A stretch of 32,903 nt of DNA from an uncultured Bacteroidales bacterium (GTDB lineage: Bacteria > Bacteroidota > Bacteroidia > Bacteroidales > UBA932), in assembly GCA_944322575.1 (NCBI GenBank), contig CALUPK010000021.1, positions 1 through 32,903 of the forward strand. The letters are read 5' to 3'. The notes under the pieces are model-generated. The model was not told the origin of the DNA and searched no databases. It saw only the letters and a list, made by a program, of their open reading frames with translations. Shown here one piece after another: positions 7,688 to 16,764 of this stretch. Both the position numbers and the translations under genes were made by a program. Numbering within the stretch: the first letter of the stretch is position 1; every line of letters begins with the position of its first letter.

Positions 7688-9157
7688 ATGCAGATGTACA
7701 CCAATTCACCCATAGTGGAGGGCCTCACCTTTGATGACGTCCTCCTCATCCCGGCCCACTCGGATGTGCTGCCCCGCGAGGTGGACATCACCACGAAGCT
7801 GACCCGGGAGATATCCCTCCATACCCCCATCGTGTCCGCGGCCATGGATACCGTGACCGAGGCAGATCTGGCGATAGCCATCGCCCGTGAGGGAGGTATC
7901 GGAGTGATACACAAGAATATGCCCATCGAGGTACAGATGGAGCAGGTACGCAAGGTCAAGAGGGCGGAGAACGGCATGATCTACGACCCTGTGACCATCC
8001 GCGAGAACGCCACGGTCGGTGACGCCCTCAAGCTCATGCACGAGAACCACATAGGCGGCATACCCGTCGTGGACGCCCGCGGCATGCTCTGCGGTATCGT
8101 AACCAACCGTGACCTCCGTTTCCAGGACAATCCCAAGACTCCCGTGTCCGAGGTGATGACCAAGGAGAACCTGATCACCACCACCGACGGCACCAATCTC
8201 AAGGAGGCCACCGACCTCCTGCGACGCTACAAGATCGAGAAGCTCCTCGTGGTGGACAAGGAAGGTCATCTGGCCGGCCTTATCACCTACAAGGACATCA
8301 TGAAGATCAAGGACAATCCTACCGCCAGCAAGGATGCCAAGGGCCGTCTGCTCGTAGCAGCCGCCGTAGGCATCAACTCCGAGAGCGTCCAGAAGGTGGA
8401 GATGCTGATGACTGTGGAGCCGGACGCACTGGTCTTCGACACCGCACACGGTCATTCTGAAGGTGTGCTGAGAGTCCTGAAAACAGTCCGTCAGAAGTTC
8501 CCCGATCTGCAGATCATCGCCGGCAACATCGCTACAGGTGAGGCCGCCAAGGCACTGAAGGAGTGCGGAGTGGACGCCGTGAAGGTCGGCATAGGCCCCG
8601 GTTCTATCTGCACCACCCGTATCATTGCCGGTGTGGGCGTGCCCCAGCTTTCCGCAGTCATGATGGCCGCCGAGGCCCTGAAGGGCTCCGGTATCCCCAT
8701 CATCGCCGACGGCGGTATCCGCTACTCGGGCGACATCGTCAAGGCCCTGGCCGCCGGTGCCGACACCATCATGGCCGGCTCGCTCTTCGCCGGAGTGGAG
8801 GAGTCTCCCGGAGAAACCATCATCCTCAACGGACGTAAGTTCAAGTCCTACCGCGGTATGGGCTCGCTCGAGGCCATGCAGCTCGGCTCCAAGGACCGCT
8901 ACTTCCAGGATATGGAGGAGGACATCAAGAAACTCGTACCGGAGGGCATCGTAGCTCAGGTTCCTTACAAAGGTACTCTCTCCGAGGTGGTATACCAGCT
9001 CATAGGAGGTCTGCGTGCAGGTATGGGTTACTGCGGGGCGCACAATCTGGCCGAGCTCAAGAACGCCCGCTTCGTGCGCATCACCGCCGCCGGTATGGCT
9101 GAAAGCCATCCCCACGATGTGACCATCACCCGCGAGGCTCCCAATTACAGCCGGTAG
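7688..9157 (+). CDS. guaB: Inosine-5'-monophosphate dehydrogenase
   Basis: Oxidises IMP to XMP with NAD+, the committed step of GTP synthesis, in the cytoplasm. The 489-residue product has the normal (beta/alpha)8 barrel start [18 protein letters not shown] tandem CBS regulatory insert lies at about 96-205. The catalytic loop GPGSICTTR carries C308. The flap and C-terminal residues [10 protein letters not shown] and the AGMGYCGA segment are present. ATG at 7688 is used; an ATG two codons later is equally possible. It heads, or is read into, the envelope operon that continues with the SurA-like genes 18 bases downstream. Confidence 0.97.
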   Translation: MQMYTNSPIVEGLTFDDVLLIPAHSDVLPREVDITTKLTREISLHTPIVSAAMDTVTEADLAIAIAREGGIGVIHKNMPIEVQMEQVRKVKRAENGMIYDPVTIRENATVGDALKLMHENHIGGIPVVDARGMLCGIVTNRDLRFQDNPKTPVSEVMTKENLITTTDGTNLKEATDLLRRYKIEKLLVVDKEGHLAGLITYKDIMKIKDNPTASKDAKGRLLVAAAVGINSESVQKVEMLMTVEPDALVFDTAHGHSEGVLRVLKTVRQKFPDLQIIAGNIATGEAAKALKECGVDAVKVGIGPGSICTTRIIAGVGVPQLSAVMMAAEALKGSGIPIIADGGIRYSGDIVKALAAGADTIMAGSLFAGVEESPGETIILNGRKFKSYRGMGSLEAMQLGSKDRYFQDMEEDIKKLVPEGIVAQVPYKGTLSEVVYQLIGGLRAGMGYCGAHNLAELKNARFVRITAAGMAESHPHDVTITREAPNYSR

Positions 9158-9175
9158 CACTCCCTGTCCGATGTT

Positions 9176-10024
9176 ATGAGAAGGGTTCTGTGCATACTGC
9201 TGCTGTGCCTTTCTGTCTCATCCTGCCGTCTCTACGACCGTCTCTTTAAAGGAGATGCCGTCGCCAGAGTCGGCAAGGATGTCCTGTATAGGAGCGATAT
9301 AGAGAAACTCAATATAGACGGTTTCTCTCCGGAGGACAGTATAAGGATGGTGGAGCGCTATATTCAGTCGTGGGCCAAGGACCGCCTGTTGGTGGATATG
9401 GCCGAGAGCCATCTTTCCAAGGCGGACCGTGATGTGGCTGCCCAGCTCGAAGAGTACCGTCAGCAGTTGCTGGTATTCCGCTACGAACAGCAGTATGTGG
9501 AGCAGCGGCTTGATACAGTGATAAGTGAGTCTGAGTATCGTGAATTTTATGAGGCTAATCCCAACAGCTTTGTGACCCACGTTCCTCTGATGCGCGGCAC
9601 TTATATCAAGATAAGTGACAACTCTCCCAATCTGAACCCGGTCAAGTCCCTGTACCGTGCCCGGGTGCAGGAAGACCGCGACAGACTCGGCCAGCTGTGC
9701 TACAGTTCTGCTGAGAAGTACTATATCCTCGATGAATGGGTATCTCTTGCTGTGATGGCGGAGGATATGGGTATGGATGTCTCAGAGCTGTCCCGAGTGC
9801 TTGACGACCGTTCGTGGATGGAACGGAGCAGTATGGGCTATACCTATCTCATATCTGTGTCGGCCTATGTGCCCACAGGGGCTGTGGCACCATACGAATA
9901 CTGCCGGGAGAGAATACGGGATGTCATTCTCAGCCGAAGAAAACAGGAGCTGATAACAAGTTTGGAACGAAATCTGCTTAATGATGCGATAGGTTCCGAT
10001 AAGTTGATAATATATTCTAAGTAG
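9176..10024 (+). CDS. SurA/PpiC-like periplasmic chaperone lipoprotein
   Basis: 282 residues with a lipoprotein signal peptide: the lipobox SVSSC places the acylated Cys at 17. The N-terminal region VARVGKDVLYRSDIEKL resembles the first segment of SurA/PrsA-type proteins, followed by a long helical chaperone region. I see no well-formed parvulin active-site core, so it may be a chaperone rather than an isomerase. Its position four bases before the SurA gene, ahead of an OstA-like gene, points to outer-membrane protein or LPS transport biogenesis. Assignment to the SurA-like group is by N-terminal resemblance and context. Confidence 0.72.
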   Translation: MRRVLCILLLCLSVSSCRLYDRLFKGDAVARVGKDVLYRSDIEKLNIDGFSPEDSIRMVERYIQSWAKDRLLVDMAESHLSKADRDVAAQLEEYRQQLLVFRYEQQYVEQRLDTVISESEYREFYEANPNSFVTHVPLMRGTYIKISDNSPNLNPVKSLYRARVQEDRDRLGQLCYSSAEKYYILDEWVSLAVMAEDMGMDVSELSRVLDDRSWMERSSMGYTYLISVSAYVPTGAVAPYEYCRERIRDVILSRRKQELITSLERNLLNDAIGSDKLIIYSK

Positions 10025-10028
10025 AAAG

Positions 10029-11390
10029 ATGAAGATAAAAGTAGTTTTGGCAGTGGCTTTGGCGCTTACTATCTGCCGGGAAAGCCTGAATGCGCAGAAG
10101 TATGACGGTCTGATAGACAAGACTGTCGCTTTGGTCGGCAACAGTATGATACTGCTCTCGCAGGTAGAGAGCGAGGTCAATATGATGCAGTTCCAGGGCT
10201 ATATCTCGGACCGGAACCTCCGCTGCGAGGTTCTTGAGAACATGATGGTCTCCAAGCTCTTCTATACTCAGGCCCAGATGGACAGTCTCGCTGTGAATCC
10301 GGATATGGTGGATGCCTCCCTCAATGACAGGATCAATACGATACTCTCGCAGCTCGGAGGAGAGGAGGAGATGGAGAAATATTTCGGCAAGCCCATGCAT
10401 AAACTGCGTCAGGAGTGGCGCGAGACATTCGTGGAGCAGAATCTGGCTCAGGAGATGCAGCAGGAAGTGGCAGGCAAGGTGACGGAAGTGACGCCCAAGG
10501 AGGTCACACAGTTCTACAGGCGGACTCCTAAGGACAGTCTTCCTGTCATCCCCACTCAGTATCAGTACAGCCAGATAGTGCTGTATCCGAATGTGGACAG
10601 GGCCAAGCTCGCCGTCAGGGAGCGCCTCCTCGAGTTCCGCCAGAGGATTTTAGAGGGAGAGAAATTCTCGCTGCTGGCGACCCTCTACTCTGAGGATCCG
10701 GGCAGTGCCATGCGCGGAGGAGAGTTGGGCATGGCGTCCAAGGATGTCTTCTGGCCGGCATTCAGTGATGCCGCCATGTCCCTCAAGGAGGGGCAGGTGT
10801 CTCCGATAGTGGAGACTCCTGACGGGTTTCACCTCATACAGCTTATAGCAAAGGACGGAAATATGTTCAATGCCCGTCATATTCTGCTTAAGCTCAGGTA
10901 CACGGCAGAGGACCGTGACTCTGCTTTCATCCGTCTCGACTCTATCCGTACGGTAGTCATGGCCGACAGCATCGATTTCCAGCAGGCAGCAAGGATATAT
11001 TCTCAGGATTCCAAGAGCCGTACCAACGGCGGTCTGGTGGCGGACGCCATGACAGGAGCGCCCTTCTTCGATGTGGATCATCTTAAGCCGGCTGACTACA
11101 ATGTGCTTAAGGATATGAAGGAAGGAGAGGTGTCGGAGCCTTTCGAGTCTGTCGACGATGAGGGCCGCAGCGGCAACACCGTCTATAAGATCATCCGCCT
11201 TGAAAAGATCCGTCCTTCGCATACCGCTACCATCGACGAGGATTTTAACGTTTTGCTGGATATAGCGACGAGCCAGAAGAAGATAAGCGCAATAGAGGAT
11301 TTTATCAAGGAGAAGCAGGCCACTACCTATATCGTCATAGATCCTCTGTTCCAGAAATGTGACTTCAGGAGAGAGGGCTGGGTAAAATGA
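10029..11390 (+). CDS. SurA-like peptidylprolyl isomerase with two parvulin domains
   Basis: 453 residues. The signal peptide ends near LNA-QKYD (about 22). A SurA N-terminal chaperone domain (about 25-165) starts with DKTVALVGNSMILLSQVE. Two PpiC-type domains follow at about 175-280 (YSEDPGSAMRGGELGM, then FHLIQLI) and 282-395 (ARHILLKL, SQDSKSRTNGGLV). SurA escorts unfolded barrel proteins across the periplasm to BAM. The stop overlaps the next gene's start as ATGA (11387-11390), indicating translational coupling with the OstA-like protein. Confidence 0.9.
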   Translation: MKIKVVLAVALALTICRESLNAQKYDGLIDKTVALVGNSMILLSQVESEVNMMQFQGYISDRNLRCEVLENMMVSKLFYTQAQMDSLAVNPDMVDASLNDRINTILSQLGGEEEMEKYFGKPMHKLRQEWRETFVEQNLAQEMQQEVAGKVTEVTPKEVTQFYRRTPKDSLPVIPTQYQYSQIVLYPNVDRAKLAVRERLLEFRQRILEGEKFSLLATLYSEDPGSAMRGGELGMASKDVFWPAFSDAAMSLKEGQVSPIVETPDGFHLIQLIAKDGNMFNARHILLKLRYTAEDRDSAFIRLDSIRTVVMADSIDFQQAARIYSQDSKSRTNGGLVADAMTGAPFFDVDHLKPADYNVLKDMKEGEVSEPFESVDDEGRSGNTVYKIIRLEKIRPSHTATIDEDFNVLLDIATSQKKISAIEDFIKEKQATTYIVIDPLFQKCDFRREGWVK

Positions 11391-13297
11391 GAAGGGCTCT
11401 GATCTGTGCCCTGCTGGCGACGCTTCTCATCCCCTGTGCGGCGTCGGTCCGGCAGCAGGAAAAGAGGGATTCACTGGTCCGTCTCATATCTGCGGACATG
11501 GCCAGTCTTGTGGAGCTGAACGGGAAGGATTACCGCAAGATAGTGGGTAATGCTGTATTTCTGCACAACGATACATATCTTTACTGTGACAGTGCGTACT
11601 GGAACGTCGAGGACGAGTATATCGATGCGATAGGTCATGTGAGGATAGAACAGGAAAATACGGTGCTGACAGGAGACAGTATCAAGTATGTCATCCAGGA
11701 GAATACCGCCAAGTTCAGAGGTCATCTCGTAGAACTTATGGACCGCGACAGCAATATTCTAAGAACAAATCATTTAGACTACAATACGCGGGACAGTATA
11801 GCTTTCTTCTACCGTGGTGCGGCGATGAAGGACAAGGACGGCAATCTCATCGAGAGCCTTACCGGGAGATATCAGGCCAAGCTTGAGAAGTTCGACTTCA
11901 TAGGGCAGGTGGAGATGTTCTCGGATTCGATGTTCTTTGTGTGCGATACCCTGTACTACGATACCCGTGCGGATGTGGCGCAGTTCTACGGGAATACCAA
12001 AGGATGGTATGACCTCAACTGCATCTATGCCGGTGAAGGACGTTATGAGAGGCCGGTGGAACATTTCTATTTCCACAGGGATGTGCATATCCTTACCGAA
12101 GACTATGAAGTGTGGTGCGACTCACTTTATTACGACCGTGTCTCGGAGTATTCCCGGCTCAGGGGGAATGTCCAGCTGCTGGATACTGTGGACAACGCCA
12201 TCGCTCTGGCCGGAGACCTGCGTTACTGGAATGATCCCCGCAGGGCGGAGCTGTACAGGAATCCGGCAGTGGTATTGATAACGGAGACAGATGCCGGGGA
12301 GAGGGACTCGGTCTTTATGGCATCGGACACGCTGATTTATCATACGGCGAGGCTGTTCGAGATAGACAGCGCTTTCGTGGCGCTGGCGCGGGAGCGATAC
12401 GCGACGGCATTGGTGGACCCTCTGGCCGTCAGCAAGCAGAATCAGAAGAAAGGGCAGAAACAGGGCTTGGGAAGTGCGGGCCGGCCCGCACCGGGTACGC
12501 TGCCTTCGCCCATTCCTCCGCAGGAGACAGATACGCTCGCTGTTGCGGATACGCTGGTTCAGGAGCTTCCAGATACTACGGTCGTATCGTTTGTGGAGGC
12601 CTATCATGATGTGCGTATCTACAAGAGTGATATACAGGTGCGCTGTGATTCGCTCGTGTTCAACTCGATAGACTCTATCGCAAGACTTTATGTCAAGCCT
12701 GTGATATGGTATGAGCTGCGCAGCCAGATTACGGCTGACAGCATGCAGTTCCTCATCCGTAACGAGGCTCTTGACAAGGGATTTCTTTTTTCCAACGCCT
12801 TTGTAATCTCGGAAGAGGAGCCGGACAAGTACTACCATCAGATCAAGTCTCCGGAGATGATAGGGTATTTTCAGGACAATCAGGTCTCCCGGTTTGATGC
12901 CCTCGGAGGGGTCAACGCTCTGTTTTTTGTGGCTGAGGATTCGGTGATTACAACGATGAACCAGAAAGAGTGCCGCCTGATGACCGGGCGTCTCAAGGAC
13001 GGACAGGTGCAGCGGATTCTCTACACCGAGAATATAAAGAGCGATGCGTATCCCGTGTTTGACCTTTCTGAGGAGAAGTCCCGGCTTAGGGATTTCAACT
13101 GGATGCCCCGGCTCAGGCCGGCCTCGCGTAATGAAGTTACTGAACGCCGCATTTATCCCTCCGGTCGTTCAGATATGGTGCCCTCACCGTATTTCCCGAC
13201 ATTCCGGTATGCCGGGCGGTATTTCGAAGGATATATGGAGGGCGTTGTGGCTGAGATAGATAGCAGAAAACCGATAATCTGGATAGAAAGACAATAA
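11387..13297 (+). CDS. OstA-like (LptA/LptD N-terminal type) envelope protein
   Basis: 636 residues. A signal peptide (MRRALICALLATLLIPCAA) precedes repeated beta-jellyroll sequence of the OstA type. Examples are VGNAVFLHNDTYLYCDSAYWN, AIGHVRIEQENTVLTGDSIKY and RGNVQLLDT, with later copies to about residue 560. This is the periplasmic LPS-bridge fold of LptA and the LptD N-terminus. It lacks an evident C-terminal barrel, so it is the stand-alone OstA-like protein known from Bacteroidota. A Pro/Gln/Lys-rich linker lies near 345-380. It overlaps the surA-like gene by four bases, consistent with a joint role in outer-membrane assembly. Confidence 0.87.
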   Translation: MRRALICALLATLLIPCAASVRQQEKRDSLVRLISADMASLVELNGKDYRKIVGNAVFLHNDTYLYCDSAYWNVEDEYIDAIGHVRIEQENTVLTGDSIKYVIQENTAKFRGHLVELMDRDSNILRTNHLDYNTRDSIAFFYRGAAMKDKDGNLIESLTGRYQAKLEKFDFIGQVEMFSDSMFFVCDTLYYDTRADVAQFYGNTKGWYDLNCIYAGEGRYERPVEHFYFHRDVHILTEDYEVWCDSLYYDRVSEYSRLRGNVQLLDTVDNAIALAGDLRYWNDPRRAELYRNPAVVLITETDAGERDSVFMASDTLIYHTARLFEIDSAFVALARERYATALVDPLAVSKQNQKKGQKQGLGSAGRPAPGTLPSPIPPQETDTLAVADTLVQELPDTTVVSFVEAYHDVRIYKSDIQVRCDSLVFNSIDSIARLYVKPVIWYELRSQITADSMQFLIRNEALDKGFLFSNAFVISEEEPDKYYHQIKSPEMIGYFQDNQVSRFDALGGVNALFFVAEDSVITTMNQKECRLMTGRLKDGQVQRILYTENIKSDAYPVFDLSEEKSRLRDFNWMPRLRPASRNEVTERRIYPSGRSDMVPSPYFPTFRYAGRYFEGYMEGVVAEIDSRKPIIWIERQ

Positions 13298-13304
13298 TTT
13301 TTCA

Positions 13305-13312
13305 TATATTTG
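13305..13312 (+). promoter_or_regulatory. -7 promoter box of the hut operon
   Basis: TATATTTG matches TAnnTTTG, 34 bases before the hutH ATG. No clear TTTG lies 19-21 bases upstream, so an activator may be needed, or the -33 contact is weak. Confidence 0.6.
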
Positions 13313-13346
13313 TAGGCTGATCGACAAATCACTAAACTACAAATAT

Positions 13347-14843
13347 ATGATACAATTTGACATAGATGCCCTCAAGCATTCCTTTGAGGATATACAGTCC
13401 CTTCTTGACCCCTGCTGCCGTCTGCACTTAGGTGAAGAGTCCCGTAAGAGAATAGCCAAGTGCAGAAGCTACCTTGATGAGCGGATGAAGAACCAGAAAA
13501 CTCCTATCTACGGAGTTACTACAGGCTTCGGTTCACTGTGCAATGTCTCGGTAGACCGCGACCAGCTCTCGCAGCTTCAGAAGAACCTCGTGATGTCCCA
13601 TGCCTGCGGAGTGGGAGAGGAGGTCCGTCCCGAGATTGTGCGCCTTATGCTGGCCCTGAAGGTCAAATCCCTGTCCTACGGCTACTCCGGAGTAAGGGTC
13701 GAGACCGTGGAGAGGTTAGTGGACTTCTTCAATGAAGGTGTGATTCCGGTGGTATATCAGCAGGGCTCTCTCGGTGCGTCCGGCGACTTAGCCCCTTTAG
13801 CCAATATGTGTCTGCCTCTGCTGGGTCTCGGCGAGTTTGACTACAAGGGCAGGAGATATCCCGGAAGCGAAATAGAGAAACTCTTCGGCTGGAAGCCTCT
13901 GACACTGGCGTCGAAAGAGGGTCTGGCCCTTCTCAACGGTACCCAGTTCATGCTGGCTCACGCCGTATGGTGCCTGTGTCATGCCAGACATATCTCGGCA
14001 GCCGCCGACAAGATAGCCACCGTCTCCCTCGAGGCCTTCAACGGTCGCAAGGAACCCTTCACACCCGGAGTGCATGCCGTCCGCCCTCATAGAGGACAGA
14101 TGGAGACTGCCCGCGTCATCCTCGGCTATCTCCAGGGCAGCCAGCTCATCGACGGACCCGGCAAAGAAGTGCAGGACCCCTATTCCTTCCGCTGTGTGCC
14201 CCAGGTACACGGGGCGTCCAAGGATGCCATTTCCTATGTGGAGAGTGTCTTCATGACCGAGGTCAACAGTGCTACCGACAACCCTACTGTCCTTCCCGAC
14301 GAGGATCAGGTCATCTCCGCCGGCAACTTCCACGGTCAGCCTCTTTCCATCACCTTAGATTTCTTAGCTATCGCCATTGCGGAGTTAGGATCCATATCCG
14401 AGCGCCGTACCTACCAGCTGATTTCCGGCAAGAGGGGACTGCCTTCATTCTTAGTGGCCAAGTCCGGACTGAACTCCGGCTTCATGATTCCTCAGTACGC
14501 CGCGGCATCCATAGTCAGCCAGAACAAGCAGCTGTGTACTCCCTGCGTAGTCGATACCATCGATTCGTCTCAGGGTCAGGAGGACCATGTCAGCATGGGC
14601 GCCAATGCCGCCACCAAGTGCGTGAGAGTGGTGGAGAATGTGGAGAAGATCCTCGGCATCGAGATGCTGAACGCGGCCCAGGCCCTCGAGTTCCGTCATC
14701 GCGCCGGAGCCGGCAAGTCCTCGCCCGTAATCGAGAAATTCTTCGAGGACTACCGCAGGACTGTGCCTTTCGTGGAGGAAGATACGGTGATGTACACCCG
14801 TATCAAGGATTCCATAGATTTTATTAGGAACGTAGAAATTTAA
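13347..14843 (+). CDS. hutH: Histidine ammonia-lyase
   Basis: Converts L-histidine to urocanate and ammonia, the first step of the Hut pathway. The 498-residue product has the MIO-forming Ala-Ser-Gly at 144-146 in GSLGASGDLAPLANM and the conserved YGVTTGFG with Y55. It also has the family segments EVNSATDNP and SAGNFHGQP. Length and motifs are those of an active enzyme. It starts the hut cluster behind its own -7 box and is followed two bases later by hutI. A phenylalanine or tyrosine lyase is less likely given hutI and ftcD next door. Confidence 0.96.
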   Translation: MIQFDIDALKHSFEDIQSLLDPCCRLHLGEESRKRIAKCRSYLDERMKNQKTPIYGVTTGFGSLCNVSVDRDQLSQLQKNLVMSHACGVGEEVRPEIVRLMLALKVKSLSYGYSGVRVETVERLVDFFNEGVIPVVYQQGSLGASGDLAPLANMCLPLLGLGEFDYKGRRYPGSEIEKLFGWKPLTLASKEGLALLNGTQFMLAHAVWCLCHARHISAAADKIATVSLEAFNGRKEPFTPGVHAVRPHRGQMETARVILGYLQGSQLIDGPGKEVQDPYSFRCVPQVHGASKDAISYVESVFMTEVNSATDNPTVLPDEDQVISAGNFHGQPLSITLDFLAIAIAELGSISERRTYQLISGKRGLPSFLVAKSGLNSGFMIPQYAAASIVSQNKQLCTPCVVDTIDSSQGQEDHVSMGANAATKCVRVVENVEKILGIEMLNAAQALEFRHRAGAGKSSPVIEKFFEDYRRTVPFVEEDTVMYTRIKDSIDFIRNVEI

Positions 14844-14845
14844 AA

Positions 14846-16108
14846 ATGTCAATTTTTATAAAAAATATAAAAAAGCTTGTCAATGTGCGGGAAGCGGCTC
14901 CCTCTGCTCCGTTGCGGGGAGAGGAGATGCTGTCGCTGCCCTGTCTTGACGGCGCCTGGCTGCTGACGGAGGGAGACCGTATCTCCCGCCTCGGCAGGAT
15001 GCAGGACCTGCAGCCTGAGGAACTGGAAGCTCTTGAACTCGCTGCTGATGAGGTGATCGACGCTGAGGGCAGGATGGTGTTCCCTTCCTACTGCGACTCC
15101 CACACCCATCTGGTCTATGCCGGCAGCCGCGAGATGGAGTTCATGGACAAGCTGCGCGGCCTCTCCTATCAGGAGATTGCCCGCCGGGGCGGCGGTATTC
15201 TCAATTCGGTGGAGCTGCTGCACAATACCCCGGAGGATGACCTCCTGCAGCAGACCTTAGTGCGTGCATGGGAGATTATCTCCTTAGGCACCGGTGCGGT
15301 GGAAATCAAGAGCGGTTACGGCCTCACCGTCGAGGATGAGGTCAAGATGCTCCGGGTCGCCCGCAGGGTGGAGGAGGAGACTCCGCTCAGGGTCCGCACC
15401 ACCTTCCTCGGAGCCCACGCCGTGCCTGCCCGCTATAAAGGCAACCGGGAGGGATATGTGGATGAGATAGTCCGTGAGATCATGCCGGCCGTCGCCGCCG
15501 AGGGACTGGCCGACTACGTGGATATTTTCGTAGAGGAGGGATTCTTCACTGTGGAGGATGCTTCCCGGATCTTCGAGGCCGCCGCTAAGTGCGGCATGGT
15601 TCCGAAGGTGCATGCCAACCAGATGAGTTTTTCCGGCGGAGTGCAGGTGGGCGTGCGCTATGGCGCCGCCTCCGTCGACCATCTCGAGTTCACCGGCCCT
15701 GAGGAGTTCAGGGTCCTGCAGGGCAGCGGGACCATCGCTACGCTCCTGCCCGGTGCTACATTTTTCTTAGATATGGATTATCCTAAGGCGAAGGAGATGC
15801 TGGAGTATGACCTGCCGCTGGCCATTGCCTCCAACTACAACCCCGGCTCCTGCCCCTCCGGCGACATGAAGTTCATGATGGCCTTAGCCATGATCAAGAT
15901 GCGTCTGACTCCCGAGACAGTGCTGAATGCGGCCACTGTCAACGGTGCGTTTGCCATGGGTGTAGCCTCAGGATACGGAAGCATTACCCCCGGTAAGAAG
16001 GCCTCCCTCTTCATTACCAAGAAGATACCTTCGTACGAATTTGTTCCCTACAGTTTCACTTCCCAGCTGATCGAGAATATAATTTTAAACGGTAAGATAT
16101 ATGGATAG
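14846..16108 (+). CDS. hutI: Imidazolonepropionase
   Basis: Hydrolyses 4-imidazolone-5-propionate to N-formimino-glutamate, the third Hut step. The 420-residue amidohydrolase has metal ligands H86 and H88 in DSHTHLVYAGSR, followed by EIKSGYGL, a further His in KVHANQMSFSGG, and NPGSCPSGDM near 330. It is slightly longer at its N-terminus than some homologues. The ATG at 14846 lies in AT-rich sequence two bases after the hutH stop and encodes a lysine-rich start. Its last eight bases overlap the start of the MBL-fold gene, implying coupled translation. Confidence 0.95.
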   Translation: MSIFIKNIKKLVNVREAAPSAPLRGEEMLSLPCLDGAWLLTEGDRISRLGRMQDLQPEELEALELAADEVIDAEGRMVFPSYCDSHTHLVYAGSREMEFMDKLRGLSYQEIARRGGGILNSVELLHNTPEDDLLQQTLVRAWEIISLGTGAVEIKSGYGLTVEDEVKMLRVARRVEEETPLRVRTTFLGAHAVPARYKGNREGYVDEIVREIMPAVAAEGLADYVDIFVEEGFFTVEDASRIFEAAAKCGMVPKVHANQMSFSGGVQVGVRYGAASVDHLEFTGPEEFRVLQGSGTIATLLPGATFFLDMDYPKAKEMLEYDLPLAIASNYNPGSCPSGDMKFMMALAMIKMRLTPETVLNAATVNGAFAMGVASGYGSITPGKKASLFITKKIPSYEFVPYSFTSQLIENIILNGKIYG

Positions 16109-16751
16109 TTACAAGACCCCTCTGGGCGAGATCAAAATCACTGTGATAGGCCATGCCTCACTGCTTATCGAATGGAACGGAAAATACATCTACTCCGATC
16201 CTTACAGCGAAGCGGGCGACTTCTCCGGCAGGGAGAAGGCCGACCTGATTCTCATTACTCACAACCACTATGACCACTATGACGAGTCTGCCTGGTCCAA
16301 GATTGTGACGGACAAGACCCTTTTCGTGGTAAGTCAGGACGTGGGCAAGGTCTCGGACCGCTATGTGGTGCTCAAGAACGGAGAGTCCTACAGCTATGAG
16401 GGGCTGATGATCCATGCCGTACACGCTTACAATGTCAACCGCCGCAATGATGCAGGCGAGCTCTTCCATCCTAAGGGTGTCGGAAACGGTTATATCCTGG
16501 ATTTCGGAGGTTTCCGTCTCTACATCGCGGGAGATACCGAGCCTATTCCCGAGATGAGGCACGTGACTAACATAGACATCGCATTCCTGCCCAAGAATCT
16601 CCCTTATACCATGACGGACGAGGAATTCGTGCAGGTGGCGAATGCCATACGTCCCAAGTATCTGTATCCGATTCACTATTTCGAGATAGATGTGGCTAAG
16701 CTCATCGGCATGCTGGATACAGGCATAACCATGATAGTAAACAACAAATAA
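16101..16751 (+). CDS. MBL-fold metal-dependent hydrolase in the hut cluster
   Basis: 216 residues of the UlaG-like / UPF0173-like metallo-beta-lactamase superfamily. The metal-binding HxHxDH is at 54-59 in ITHNHYDHY. A later GDTE (about 146-149) and YPIHY (about 192-196) supply the remaining ligands. There is no signal peptide, so it is cytoplasmic. It starts eight bases inside hutI and is followed 13 bases later by ftcD, so it is embedded in the histidine operon. Many such genes are generic hydrolases of unknown substrate. Here the context suggests a hydrolytic step or side-product repair near formiminoglutamate or urocanate, which is inference only. Confidence 0.88.
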   Translation: MDSYKTPLGEIKITVIGHASLLIEWNGKYIYSDPYSEAGDFSGREKADLILITHNHYDHYDESAWSKIVTDKTLFVVSQDVGKVSDRYVVLKNGESYSYEGLMIHAVHAYNVNRRNDAGELFHPKGVGNGYILDFGGFRLYIAGDTEPIPEMRHVTNIDIAFLPKNLPYTMTDEEFVQVANAIRPKYLYPIHYFEIDVAKLIGMLDTGITMIVNNK

Positions 16752-16764
16752 TATTTAATCAGAA

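Noticed and set aside
7706-9160. Long open frame (about 484 codons) antisense to guaB
   Set aside because: It lies entirely under a well-conserved IMP dehydrogenase. Its translation is His/Val/Leu-rich with no recognisable domain, the usual shadow of a gene with strong third-position GC bias.
16101-16751. The MBL-fold gene as a direct substitute for urocanate hydratase
   Set aside because: HutU chemistry uses NAD+ in an unrelated fold; the HxHxDH hydrolase motif does not support that reaction, so only a context link is claimed.
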